A program made the position numbers and the translations under genes. From DATEPR01 sp036279295 (lineage in GTDB: Bacteria > Actinomycetota > Actinomycetes > Mycobacteriales > Pseudonocardiaceae), in NCBI GenBank assembly GCA_036279295.1, contig DASUJK010000231.1, positions 1-20,686 on the forward strand: DNA of 20,686 nt, read 5' to 3'. Below, piece after piece: positions 1 to 6,721 of the stretch (the first letter of the stretch is position 1; every line of letters starts with the position of its first letter). The notes under the pieces were generated by a model. The model did no database searches and was not told the DNA's origin. It was given only the letters and a program-made list of their open reading frames with translations.

Positions 1-1
1 G

Positions 2-106
2 GCAGCCCCGGCAAGAGCTGGGAGTGGCGGTGTCATGCTGGCCCTCGAAGGGCGACCGACCCAGGCCATCTCCCGGCCCTCGCCGAGCTCCTACAAGGTC
101 ATCTAA
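2..106 (+). CDS. C-terminal end of an unidentified protein (5' end outside window)
   Basis: A frame open from the window edge ends at a TAA at 104-106. Most of its third codon positions are G or C, which suggests coding. The visible tail ends in ISRPSPSSYKVI. I do not recognise the family. The stop lies 27 nt before the next start and the two genes point the same way, so they could be co-transcribed. A second frame is open to a TAG at 114-116 but has a less convincing composition. Confidence 0.4.
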   Translation, partial: AAPARAGSGGVMLALEGRPTQAISRPSPSSYKVI

Positions 107-133
107 CAACCTCGTAGGAAGGATGGTGCCCTA

Positions 134-613
134 GTGACCGAGCCGCGGGACCTGCGCGCGTTGATCGCCCAGTTGGAGGCGCAGGAGGAGCACCTGGTGT
201 TCGGGCGCTTCGACAACGACGACGCGTGGCGACTGGGCAGCGCGATGGTCGCCGAGGCCACCGAACGCGGCCTGCCGGTCACGATCGACATCCGTCGGCA
301 CGGCCACCAGTTGTTCCACGCGGCGCTGCCGGGCACGACACCCGACAACGACGCGTGGATCGACAGGAAGGTCAACGTCGTCGACAGGTTCTCGGCGGCG
401 TCCTACCTGGTCGGCCGGCGCCTCGCGGCAGCAGGCAACCCGTTGAACGAGTTCGGTGGCGTCGAGCCGATCCGGTACGCCCCGCACGGCGGCGCGTTCC
501 CGATCCGCATCCGCGACGTCGGCGTCGTCGGCACGATCACCGTGTCCGGCCTGCCACAGGCCGACGACCACGCCTTCGTCACGGAGATGATCGCGGCCTA
601 CCTGGGGTTGTGA
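134..613 (+). CDS. UPF0303 / haem-degrading-domain (GlcG/HbpS-like) protein
   Basis: This 159-residue cytoplasmic protein matches the UPF0303 (YBR137W-like) branch of the GlcG/HbpS fold in length and pattern. Recognisable segments are an LAAQ/LEAQE-type N-terminal helix, VTIDIRRHGHQLFHAALPG (about residues 55-73), a central NDAWIDRKVNVVDRF, and the C-terminal GVVGTITVSGLPQADDH. Related HbpS-type proteins bind haem or small ligands, but the precise role of UPF0303 members is unknown. There is no signal peptide or membrane segment. The GTG start is supported by AGGAAGGA about 10 nt upstream. The stop TGA (611-613) directly abuts the stop of the convergent gene (TAG on the minus strand, 614-616), leaving no room for a terminator between them. 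Confidence 0.85.
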   Translation: MTEPRDLRALIAQLEAQEEHLVFGRFDNDDAWRLGSAMVAEATERGLPVTIDIRRHGHQLFHAALPGTTPDNDAWIDRKVNVVDRFSAASYLVGRRLAAAGNPLNEFGGVEPIRYAPHGGAFPIRIRDVGVVGTITVSGLPQADDHAFVTEMIAAYLGL

Positions 614-1417
614 CTAGCTCAGGTCCCACTCGCCGGGCGCGCTCATGTGCAGCAGGTTGGCCAGGCCAGCGTCGTCGAACGCCTTGGCGACCTGGTCGCC
701 GTTCTCGCTGAAGTGGGCCCAGCTGTCGTAGTGGGCCGGCACGACCCTGGACGCACCGAGCACGGCTGCGGCTGCCGCGGCCTGCTGGCTGGTCAGGGTG
801 AGCGGGCGGCCGCGTTCCCGGACCGGCACGCGGGCGGCGCCGATGAACAACAGTGCGACGTCGACCGGGCCGTAGCGGCGAGCGACTTCGGCGACGACGC
901 CGATGGACGCGTTGTCGCCGCTGACGTAGACGGTGGGCAGGTTGTCGCCGGACAGCAGGAACCCGGTGACCTCACACAGCACGTGGCCGTCGTCGTCGCG
1001 CTCGGCGTCGGCCGGACCGTGGATGGCGGGCAGGGCACGGACGGTGAGGTCGCCGTGGCCGTCACCGCGCGGGATCGTCGTGGTCTCCCAGGTGGCCACA
1101 CCGGTGGCGGTCACACCGAGCCGGCCGGCGCTGATCGGGCCGGTGATCAGGTTCGGGGCCGCCAGCGCGAACTCGCGGCCGGCGTCGTCCAGGTTGTCGG
1201 CGTGCACGTCGTGGCTGACCAGCACGGCGTCCACCTGGCCGAGTTCGGCCGCCGGCACGGACGTGTCGTTCAGCTTGGTCAGGTAGGCGTGCTCACCGGC
1301 CGGATCGAACGTCGGGTCCGTGACCAGCCGCAGCCCGCCCATGTCGATGACGGTGGTGGGGCCGCCGAGAACACCGATTCCGAAGTCCAACCGTTGTGCG
1401 TCAACACGTTGTGGCAT
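614..1417 (-). CDS. MBL-fold metallo-hydrolase (UlaG-like)
   Basis: This 267-residue protein has the metallo-beta-lactamase-fold layout of cytoplasmic UlaG-like hydrolases. An early DPTFDPAG loop (residues 34-41) is followed by a metal motif SHDVHADNLD at 68-77, SGDN near the middle, and PAHYDSWAHF near the C-terminus. The metal motif reads H-x-x-H-x-D-N instead of the textbook H-x-H-x-D-H. I believe this is a subfamily feature, not damage, because the other metal-ligand regions are intact. The substrate is unknown. The ATG has AGGGTGG five nt upstream. On the same strand, a short high-GC3 reading frame without a start codon ends 14 nt upstream, at 1432-1434. This suggests the gene may once have followed another gene in an operon. 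Confidence 0.85.
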   Translation of the reverse strand: MPQRVDAQRLDFGIGVLGGPTTVIDMGGLRLVTDPTFDPAGEHAYLTKLNDTSVPAAELGQVDAVLVSHDVHADNLDDAGREFALAAPNLITGPISAGRLGVTATGVATWETTTIPRGDGHGDLTVRALPAIHGPADAERDDDGHVLCEVTGFLLSGDNLPTVYVSGDNASIGVVAEVARRYGPVDVALLFIGAARVPVRERGRPLTLTSQQAAAAAAVLGASRVVPAHYDSWAHFSENGDQVAKAFDDAGLANLLHMSAPGEWDLS

Positions 1418-1570
1418 GCCGCCACCCTAGATCACGTCGGCCGGTCGGCAGTCAGGATGGTGATCGGGCCGTAGTCGCCGGGCGCGGTGTCCGTTACGTG
1501 GCTCGGCGACCGGCGAGCAGGTCCGGCCGGTCCGCGAGCGGCTCGATGGTCAGCACGACATCAGTCAACA
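1418..1570 (-). other. Possible decayed gene remnant upstream of the MBL-fold gene
   Basis: On the minus strand, codons ending in TGA at 1434-1432 read DTAPGDYGPITILTADRPT with almost every third base G or C. This frame has no usable start codon. Directly upstream another frame reads VVLTIEPLADRPDLLAGRRAT and stops at 1494-1496, so the two pieces could be one C-terminus split by a frameshift. The 14-nt distance to the downstream ATG, with a ribosome-binding site in between, is typical of an operon junction. I cannot assign a family, and the evidence is only codon composition and spacing. Confidence 0.25.
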
Positions 1571-1660
1571 CAGCCGCGCGAAGGGTCGACACACCGAGCA
1601 TGACGGGTCGACACCCCGCCTGAACGGTCGACTCGCGCGTCGGAGTGGTCGACTCGCCCG
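1561..1660. repeat. Five-unit ~21-bp tandem repeat with GGTCGAC core
   Basis: GGTCGAC occurs at 1584, 1606, 1626 and 1647, and a degenerate copy (AGTCAAC) sits at 1563. The start-to-start steps are 21, 22, 20 and 21 bp. Each core contains the palindrome GTCGAC and is followed by AC or TC and a C/G-rich stretch; the rest of each unit is poorly conserved. No gene overlaps the array convincingly. It lies about 70 bp upstream of the promoter region of the M20 operon. A step of about 21 bp places the cores on the same face of the helix. It could be a protein-binding array or a member of a dispersed intergenic repeat family. Confidence 0.7.
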
Positions 1661-1700
1661 AACAGCCAAACTCCCCAGGTCGGCTGACTTCGGCATCTTC

Positions 1701-1715
1701 CCCGTTGGCAACGGG
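1701..1715. promoter_or_regulatory. Perfect inverted repeat, candidate operator of the M20 operon
   Basis: CCCGTT and AACGGG are exact reverse complements around GGC. At its centre is a GT-N5-AC motif (1704-1712), which recurs twice downstream. The site lies just upstream of a TACAGT -10-like hexamer, a position suited to repression. The regulator encoded two frames downstream (GntR/FadR type) is the obvious candidate ligand. The N5 spacing is wider than the usual FadR-subfamily GT-N3-AC consensus, so the assignment is tentative. Confidence 0.4.
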
Positions 1716-1720
1716 CGGCC

Positions 1721-1726
1721 TACAGT
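1721..1726 (+). promoter_or_regulatory. -10-like hexamer TACAGT of the M20 operon
   Basis: TACAGT fits the actinobacterial TANNNT pattern. It lies 43 nt before the preferred start codon and sits in CCTACAGTG, a 9-mer also found in front of cysC (8979-8987). I see no good -35 at 17-18 bp. The TTGGCA inside the inverted repeat is only 10 bp away, so the promoter is either regulated or of a -35-independent type. Confidence 0.35.
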
Positions 1727-1763
1727 GTCCCAAACAAAAGAGCCAATGTCTGGCACAAAAGAG
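1726..1763 (+). repeat. Two 17-bp direct repeats, 21 bp apart, in the M20 operon leader
   Basis: TGTCCCAAACAAAAGAG (1726-1742) and TGTCTGGCACAAAAGAG (1747-1763) match at 13 of 17 positions and are offset by exactly 21 bp. Each begins with TGT-N5-ACA. The second copy contains the GAGG of the ribosome-binding site. They are AT-richer than their surroundings. If translated they would encode the duplicated peptide S-x-T-K-E, but a leader or operator role is more likely because the M20 family homology starts after them. Confidence 0.5.
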
Positions 1764-1764
1764 G
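1758..1764 (+). promoter_or_regulatory. Ribosome-binding site deciding the M20 start
   Basis: AAAGAGG ends five nt before GTG 1770. The alternative in-frame starts, GTG 1725 and ATG 1746, have weaker upstream sequences and would add a repeat-encoded peptide. Confidence 0.5.
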
Positions 1765-1769
1765 TATCC

Positions 1770-3014
1770 GTGAACTGGGATGACGTGGACCGCGCGGTCG
1801 CCGACGGCGCCGAGGACGCCTTCGAGCTGCTCGAACGGCTCGTTGCCCAGCCCAGCACCGTCGGCAACGAAGCAGGCGCACAGGAAGTGCTCGCCGAAGC
1901 CCTCACCGACCTCGGCTGCACGATCACCCGGCTGCCCATCCCGGACGGCATCGCCGATCACCCGGCCGCCGGCCTTCAGCAACGGCCCTACACCAACCGC
2001 TACGACCTCATCGGCCAGCGCGGCCACGCACCAGGACCATCCCTCCTCATCAACGGCCACATCGACGTCGTCCCCGCCGATGACACCTCCCGCTGGACCC
2101 ACCCGCCGTTCCAACCCGTGCGCGCCGACGGCTGGCTGCGCGGCCGCGGATCGGGCGACATGAAGGCCGGTTTCGTCGCGGGCATCCTGGCCATCAAAGC
2201 CCTCGACGCCGTCGGTTGGCACCAGAACGGCCGCCTCACCATCGTCTCCGCCATCGAGGAGGAGTGCACCGGCAACGGCACCCTCGCCGCTGGCCTGGCC
2301 GGGTACACCGCCGATGCCGCCCTCCTGCTCGAACCCACCGATCTGGACATCCTGCTCGGCGGTGTCGGCATCATCTGGCTGAACATCGAGGTCGAGGGCC
2401 GAGCGGCGCACGCCCACGTCGCCGCCTCCGTCGTCAACCCGGTGCTGGCCGCCCAACCGGTACTCGACGCCCTGCGCGATGTCGAGCGCGAACTCAACGA
2501 CCACAACACCGATCCCGCGTTCGCCGCCCTCACCCATCCCTACACGATCAACGTCGGCACCTTCCACTCCGGCGACTGGTCCTCCAGCGTCCCGGCTGTC
2601 GCCCGGCTCGGCGTCCGGGTCGGGCATCCCCGCGACTGGACCGCCGATGACGCGCTGGACAAGGTCCGGGACGTCGTCGGCAAGGCATGCGCCAACGATC
2701 CTTGGCTGGCCGAACACCCACCGAGGATCGAACTCTCCGGCTACCGCGTGCAGGGCCACGCGCTGCCACCCGACGCGCCACTGGCCGAGCAACTCGCCCA
2801 GGCCCACCGCGCGGCCCACCACAGCGAACCGGCCAGAATCACCCTCGGCAGCACCACCGACGCCCGCTACTACCTCAACCAGTTCGACATGCCCGCCGTC
2901 GCCTACGGGCCGACCACCCGCAACATTCACGGCACCGACGAGGCCGTCGAACTGGCCAGCATCGTCGCGACCGCGCGCACGGTCGCCCGCTTCCTGGCCG
3001 GGTACTACGCATGA
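1770..3014 (+). CDS. M20 family metallopeptidase / ArgE-DapE-type amidohydrolase
   Basis: This 414-residue zinc-dependent amidohydrolase of the acetylornithine deacetylase/succinyl-diaminopimelate desuccinylase family cleaves an amide bond in an N-acyl or N-carbamoyl amino-acid-like substrate. Counting from GTG 1770, the dinuclear metal site is complete: H97 and D99 in NGHIDVVP, D130 in GRGSGDMKAG, the EEE triplet 163-165 holding the catalytic and metal Glu, E188 in LLEPTD, and H387 in NIHGTDEAV. The dimerisation (lid) domain lies between about 195 and 305. GTG 1770 is chosen because of its AAAGAGG site and because NWDDVDRAV is a plausible family N-terminus. GTG 1725 and ATG 1746 are alternatives. 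It is the first gene of the operon and its TGA overlaps the ATG of the regulator (ATGA). The substrate cannot be read from the sequence; the context suggests catabolism, not arginine or lysine synthesis. Confidence 0.9.
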   Translation: MNWDDVDRAVADGAEDAFELLERLVAQPSTVGNEAGAQEVLAEALTDLGCTITRLPIPDGIADHPAAGLQQRPYTNRYDLIGQRGHAPGPSLLINGHIDVVPADDTSRWTHPPFQPVRADGWLRGRGSGDMKAGFVAGILAIKALDAVGWHQNGRLTIVSAIEEECTGNGTLAAGLAGYTADAALLLEPTDLDILLGGVGIIWLNIEVEGRAAHAHVAASVVNPVLAAQPVLDALRDVERELNDHNTDPAFAALTHPYTINVGTFHSGDWSSSVPAVARLGVRVGHPRDWTADDALDKVRDVVGKACANDPWLAEHPPRIELSGYRVQGHALPPDAPLAEQLAQAHRAAHHSEPARITLGSTTDARYYLNQFDMPAVAYGPTTRNIHGTDEAVELASIVATARTVARFLAGYYA

Positions 3015-3757
3015 ACGGGCCGATCGGAGCACTCCGCCCGCTGGGCTCGGAAACGGCGGGCGCACGCATCGCGGCTCGGTTCGTCACGGCGATCGCGCTC
3101 GGCCAGTTCGTGCCCGGCCAGAAGCTGCCCAACGTGCGGGAACTGGCCGGGTTGCTGGAAGTCAGCCCGACGACGGTCCGCGAAGCACTGGGCCGACTGT
3201 CCGCACTCGGTTACGTCACCGTCCGGCGCGGCAGGGCAGGCGGCACCTTCGTCACCGACCAGTGGGGGCCGGAGTCCGACGCGATGGTGCGCAGCGCCCT
3301 GCAACCGGAGTGGGCCAGGCTGGAGTCCCTGCTCGACTTCCGGTCGCTGATCGAGCAGCAGATCGCCCGCACCGCCGCCCACCGGTGCACCAAACACGAC
3401 AGCCGCCGGATCAAGAACGCGCTGCTGGCCTACGAGCAGGCCGGCACCGACCGCGAGTCCTCTCGGGTCGCGGATCTCGAAGTGCACCAGTCCATCGCGT
3501 TCGCGGCGCACAACCCACACCTGGTCGACCTGAGCCTGCGCGTCCGGCACGACGTCAGTCTCGGCTTCGAGGCGGAACCGTACAACGCGACGGTCCGCGA
3601 ACGTGCCCTGCACCAACATCCCCTGCTCGCGCACGCGATCCTGGATCACGAGCCCGAACTGGCGGCGCGCCTTGCCGCCGAGCACTTCTCACTGACCGAG
3701 AAGACGCTCCGCACGCTGCACGACCGCGTCCTCAAGACGCCAGGCAGCAACGGTTAG
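3011..3757 (+). CDS. GntR family transcriptional regulator, FadR subfamily (FCD domain)
   Basis: This 248-residue regulator has a winged helix-turn-helix at about residues 15-82 (GQKLPNVRELAGLLEVSPTT, then VREALGRLSALGYV and the wing RRGRAGGTFV). An all-helical FCD effector domain covers about 100-235. FCD hallmarks are DLEVHQSIAFAAHNPHL and LHQHPLLAHAILDHEPELAARLAAEHF, giving the Asp and His residues that often hold a metal ion and an organic-acid ligand. The frame is open far upstream, but ATG 3011 is the start: it overlaps the M20 stop as ATGA and begins the family homology. Lying inside the operon, it probably autoregulates it through the GT-N5-AC sites at 1701-1757, with the pathway substrate or a product as effector. 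That is inference from position. Confidence 0.88.
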   Translation: MNGPIGALRPLGSETAGARIAARFVTAIALGQFVPGQKLPNVRELAGLLEVSPTTVREALGRLSALGYVTVRRGRAGGTFVTDQWGPESDAMVRSALQPEWARLESLLDFRSLIEQQIARTAAHRCTKHDSRRIKNALLAYEQAGTDRESSRVADLEVHQSIAFAAHNPHLVDLSLRVRHDVSLGFEAEPYNATVRERALHQHPLLAHAILDHEPELAARLAAEHFSLTEKTLRTLHDRVLKTPGSNG

Positions 3758-3777
3758 CTCTCTGCATCGGAGGCATC

Positions 3778-4587
3778 ATGCCCACTGTTTCCGTGGGGGA
3801 CATCGACATCCACTACGTCCTGGAGGGCGACGGACCCGAAACCGTCGTCCTGATCAACGGCCTGGCCGACGACCTGACCACCTGGGACTTCCAGGTGCCC
3901 GCTCTGCTGGCGGCCGGCTACCGGGTGCTGCGCTTCGACAACCGGGGTATCGGCTCGACCAGCAAACCCGCAGGCCCGTACAGCAGCGCCCAGTTGGCCA
4001 CCGACGCCAAAGGGCTCGTCGACCAGCTCGGCGTCCCGCGCTTCCACCTGATGGGCGTGTCGATGGGCGGCATGATCGCGCAGACGTACGCGCTGGCCCA
4101 TCCGGACGACCTGCTCTCGCTGACCCTGGCCTGCACCTACGCGGCACCCGGCCCGTTCTGCGGCCGGATGTTCGCCATGTGGGCCGATCTGGCGCCGGTA
4201 CTCGGCGTGCCGTTCGTGATGCGGGACGTGACGCTGTGGGCGTTCACGCTCGACTTCTTCCAGCGGCGCGAGGCGGAGTTGGCCGAGTTCGAGACCGCGA
4301 TGCGCTACCTGGACATGCCGGTGCACGCCTATCTCGCGCAACTGGCTGTCATCCAGCAGCACGACACGACAGCCGACCTGGCGCGCATCACCACACCAAC
4401 CCTCGTACTGGCGGGGGAGCAGGACATCCTGATCCCGGTCGCGCTGTCCGAGGAGCTGTGCAAGGGCATTCCCGGTGCCGAGTGGCGCGCCACCCCAGGC
4501 GGCCACGGCTGCGTCTGGGAACACCCCGACCCGTTCAACGCGACGTTCGTCGAGTTCCTGCGCGCACACCAGGAGGTGGCGTCATGA
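3778..4587 (+). CDS. Alpha/beta-fold hydrolase (RutD / enol-lactonase-like)
   Basis: This 269-residue soluble hydrolase has a complete catalytic triad: S95 in the nucleophile elbow G-V-S-M-G, D216 in AGEQDILIP and H243 in GGHGCVWEHP. The oxyanion-hole region is NGLADDLTTW (27-36), followed by FDNRGIGSTSKP. The overall pattern resembles 3-oxoadipate enol-lactonase, RutD and related small-ester or amide hydrolases, but the family is too broad to name a substrate. ATG 3778 follows CGGAGG by four nt and comes 20 nt after the regulator stop. The open frame upstream is only a shadow of the previous two genes. Its TGA overlaps the permease ATG (ATGA), so the two are likely translationally coupled. 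It probably carries out a hydrolytic step before or after the M20 enzyme. Confidence 0.88.
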   Translation: MPTVSVGDIDIHYVLEGDGPETVVLINGLADDLTTWDFQVPALLAAGYRVLRFDNRGIGSTSKPAGPYSSAQLATDAKGLVDQLGVPRFHLMGVSMGGMIAQTYALAHPDDLLSLTLACTYAAPGPFCGRMFAMWADLAPVLGVPFVMRDVTLWAFTLDFFQRREAELAEFETAMRYLDMPVHAYLAQLAVIQQHDTTADLARITTPTLVLAGEQDILIPVALSEELCKGIPGAEWRATPGGHGCVWEHPDPFNATFVEFLRAHQEVAS

Positions 4588-6038
4588 CAACCGAGATCAG
4601 ACCCACGGTGGACGGCCAGTTCCTCGGCGATGGCAAGGCATCCGGCAAACTCGGCCTGCTCGGTGTGATGATGCCGGGGCTGGCCCAGATCGCGCCGGCG
4701 TTCAACCTGTTCTTCACCGCGGGCGTGATGGCATCGCTGGCCGGTGCGTCCATTCCGCTGGTGTTCCTGATCAGCATGGTGGGCATGGTCGCGACCGGGT
4801 CCAGCCTGGCGCAGTTCTCCAGCATCTATCCAAGCGCCGGTTCGTTCGTGACCTACATCGCCAAGGCCATCGGCTCCCGCGTGGCCACCGCGGTGGGTGT
4901 GATCACCGTGCTCGGCTACATGATCGCCTTCGGCGGCATCTACATCTTCGTCGGACAGTACATTGTGGACAACGTGCTCGGCGATCCGCACCTCTGGGGG
5001 GTCACGCAGATCGTGACGATCCTCTACGGTGTGCTCGTCACCGCCCCGGTCATCATCGGCCTGAAGGTCGGCATCCGGTCCACCATCGTGCTGTACCTGT
5101 TCGAGGTGGTGCTGCTGCTGGTGATCGGCATCGCGATCCTGGTGCACGGCGGCCACGACGGCCTGTCCGCCACCCCGTTCACCTGGCCGCACGGCAGCGG
5201 CGCCAAGGACATCTTCGTGTCGTTCAGCCTCGCGGTGCTCGCGTTCGGCGGGTTCGAGGCGTCCGCGCCACTGGCCGAGGAGACCCGCAACCCACGGCGC
5301 AACGTGCCGATCGCGGTGCTCGGCTCGGTGATCATCAGCGGTCTGATCTACGTCTTCGGGTCGTACGCGATCGTCACCGCGTTCGGTGCCGGCCACGCCG
5401 ACGTGTTCGCCGGTGACAGCAACCCGTTCCACACCGCGACAAAGGCGTTCATCGGCTTCCTGGCACCGGTCATCACCTGGGTGTTCCTGTCCAGCGTGAC
5501 CAGTTCCTACGTGGCCGCCAACACCCAGACCTCCAGGGTGCTGTTCGCGGGCGCGCGGGGTGGCTTGTGGCCCAAGGGGTTGACCGCGATCAGCGGCCGG
5601 TTCCGCACGCCGTGGGTGGCCGCGATCGTGTTCGTGGCGCCGAGCATCGCGATCGGTGTCGTGTCCACCGCGTTCACCGATCCCGGTACGGCATCAGGGT
5701 TCCTGAGCACGTTCGGCATCCTCGGCCTGGTGATCATGTACGTGGTCGCCGACTTCGCGCTGATCGTGCAGTGGGTGAAGCTGCGCAGGGCCGGTACCCG
5801 GAAGAACCCGCTGCTGTGGGTGGTGGTGCCGATCATCGGGCTCGCCGTGCTGGCCATCCCGATCTGGGGTGACCTGCGGCCCGGCCAGGCGGCGCCGTAC
5901 AACGCGCTGCCGTGGCTGACCATCGTGCTGCTCGCCGTCGGCGTCGTCTACGCGATCGTGCTCGGCATCGTCCGGCCGCGTGCGCTGGTCAACGCGCCAG
6001 CACTGCTGGAGGGCGCCGACGCACCCGCGGAGGACTAG
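4584..6038 (+). CDS. APC family amino acid/amine permease
   Basis: This 484-residue integral membrane protein of the amino acid-polyamine-organocation superfamily has about 12 hydrophobic segments. The first APC helix pair starts at GLLGVMMPGLAQIAPAFNLF (residues 25-44). A second landmark is FSLAVLAFGGFEASAPLAEETRNPRRNVP, the conserved TM6 and loop with the EE-(x)-NPRR motif that marks APC transporters. The C-terminus is short and cytoplasmic. It probably imports the substrate of the two hydrolases by proton or sodium symport; substrate choice is unknown. AGGAGGTGG precedes the ATG, which overlaps the hydrolase stop. Its TAG (6036-6038) interlocks with the stop of the convergent HAD gene (TAG on the minus strand, 6035-6037) within the palindrome CTAG. 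Confidence 0.92.
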   Translation: MTTEIRPTVDGQFLGDGKASGKLGLLGVMMPGLAQIAPAFNLFFTAGVMASLAGASIPLVFLISMVGMVATGSSLAQFSSIYPSAGSFVTYIAKAIGSRVATAVGVITVLGYMIAFGGIYIFVGQYIVDNVLGDPHLWGVTQIVTILYGVLVTAPVIIGLKVGIRSTIVLYLFEVVLLLVIGIAILVHGGHDGLSATPFTWPHGSGAKDIFVSFSLAVLAFGGFEASAPLAEETRNPRRNVPIAVLGSVIISGLIYVFGSYAIVTAFGAGHADVFAGDSNPFHTATKAFIGFLAPVITWVFLSSVTSSYVAANTQTSRVLFAGARGGLWPKGLTAISGRFRTPWVAAIVFVAPSIAIGVVSTAFTDPGTASGFLSTFGILGLVIMYVVADFALIVQWVKLRRAGTRKNPLLWVVVPIIGLAVLAIPIWGDLRPGQAAPYNALPWLTIVLLAVGVVYAIVLGIVRPRALVNAPALLEGADAPAED

Positions 6039-6721
6039 AGATCGGCCAGCACGGCGGGCGTCAACTCGGCCAGGCCGGCCAACACGGTCCGGGCGCCGGC
6101 CAGGGCGTCGGCGTCCGGTGGGTACTGCGGGCGGGGGACCGCCACCACCCGCAGGCCTGCCGCCGTGGCCGAGCGCAGGCCGTTGCTGGAGTCCTCGACT
6201 GCGGCACACCGGTGCGGCGGCACGCCGAGCCGCTCGGCGACCGCGAGATAGATGTCGGGTGCCGGCTTGCCGTGCGCGACGGCCTCGGTGGACATCGTCG
6301 CCGCGAACAGTGGGGCGATGCCGGCCGTGTCCAGCACGGTGTCGATGAGCAGCGGCGGGGACGAACTGGCCAGGCCGAGCGGCCAGTGCTCCGCCGCCGT
6401 GCGGACCGCGTCGACGGCACCGGGCAGCAGCGGCAGGTGCTCGGCGTAGGCGGCCGCCATCCGCGCGACGACCAGTTCGGCGACGTCGCCGGCGGGCAGC
6501 CGCACGCCGAGGTCGTCGCTGAGGTACCGCGCCCACTCTCCCGTGCTCATGCCCATCAGCCGCCACTGCGTGTCCGGTGCCCACTGGCCGCCGTGCTCGG
6601 CCACCACGGCGCGACGGACGTCCTCCCACACCGGTTCGGAGTCGACCAGCACACCGTCCATGTCGAAGATCACCGCGTCGATCCCAGTGTTGATCCCAGT
6701 GCCGGTCACGGCATCGATCAT
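6035..6721 (-). CDS. HAD family phosphatase (beta-phosphoglucomutase-like, HAD-IA)
   Basis: This 228-residue haloacid-dehalogenase-superfamily hydrolase has a small helical cap. Motif I is DMDGVLVDSE with nucleophile D20 and general acid D22. Motif II is LASSSP, motif III is HGKPAPDIY and motif IV is VEDSSNG. The layout matches sugar-phosphate phosphatases and beta-phosphoglucomutases, with the substrate unassigned. The frame is open far upstream within the preceding gene, but ATG 6721 is preferred: it overlaps that gene's TGA (ATGA) and begins 17 residues before motif I. An in-frame 12-bp tandem duplication (6677-6700) encodes TGIN-TGID just before motif I. It is the last gene of a three-gene minus-strand group with the anti-sigma-type protein and the sulfotransferase. 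Confidence 0.9.
   Translation of the reverse strand: MIDAVTGTGINTGIDAVIFDMDGVLVDSEPVWEDVRRAVVAEHGGQWAPDTQWRLMGMSTGEWARYLSDDLGVRLPAGDVAELVVARMAAAYAEHLPLLPGAVDAVRTAAEHWPLGLASSSPPLLIDTVLDTAGIAPLFAATMSTEAVAHGKPAPDIYLAVAERLGVPPHRCAAVEDSSNGLRSATAAGLRVVAVPRPQYPPDADALAGARTVLAGLAELTPAVLADL
6677..6700 (-). repeat. In-frame 12-bp tandem duplication in the HAD gene
   Basis: GTCGATCCCAGT and GTTGATCCCAGT lie head to tail and differ at one base. On the coding strand they give TGIN then TGID, lengthening the segment before the catalytic strand without shifting the frame. It may be a recent slippage event. Confidence 0.6.

Noticed and set aside
1561..1660. CRISPR-like array
   Set aside because: Only about 7-9 bases are conserved per 21-bp unit, there are no spacers of regular length and no cas genes nearby.
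1725..1769. N-terminal 15-residue extension of the M20 enzyme
   Set aside because: It consists of the two direct repeats, lacks a good ribosome-binding site and precedes the family homology. It is kept only as an alternative start.
1494..3065. Long minus-strand open frame opposite the M20 gene
   Set aside because: It is a GC-skew shadow: the plus strand encodes a complete M20 enzyme with all metal ligands, while the antisense protein is repetitive Gly/Asp/Val-rich and runs into the 21-bp repeat array.
2479..4587. A 702-codon frame reading into the alpha/beta hydrolase, suggesting a fusion protein
   Set aside because: The first 430 codons are off-frame to the M20 and GntR genes and give low-complexity Pro/Thr/Ser/Arg sequence. 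Hydrolase homology starts at ATG 3778, next to a good ribosome-binding site.
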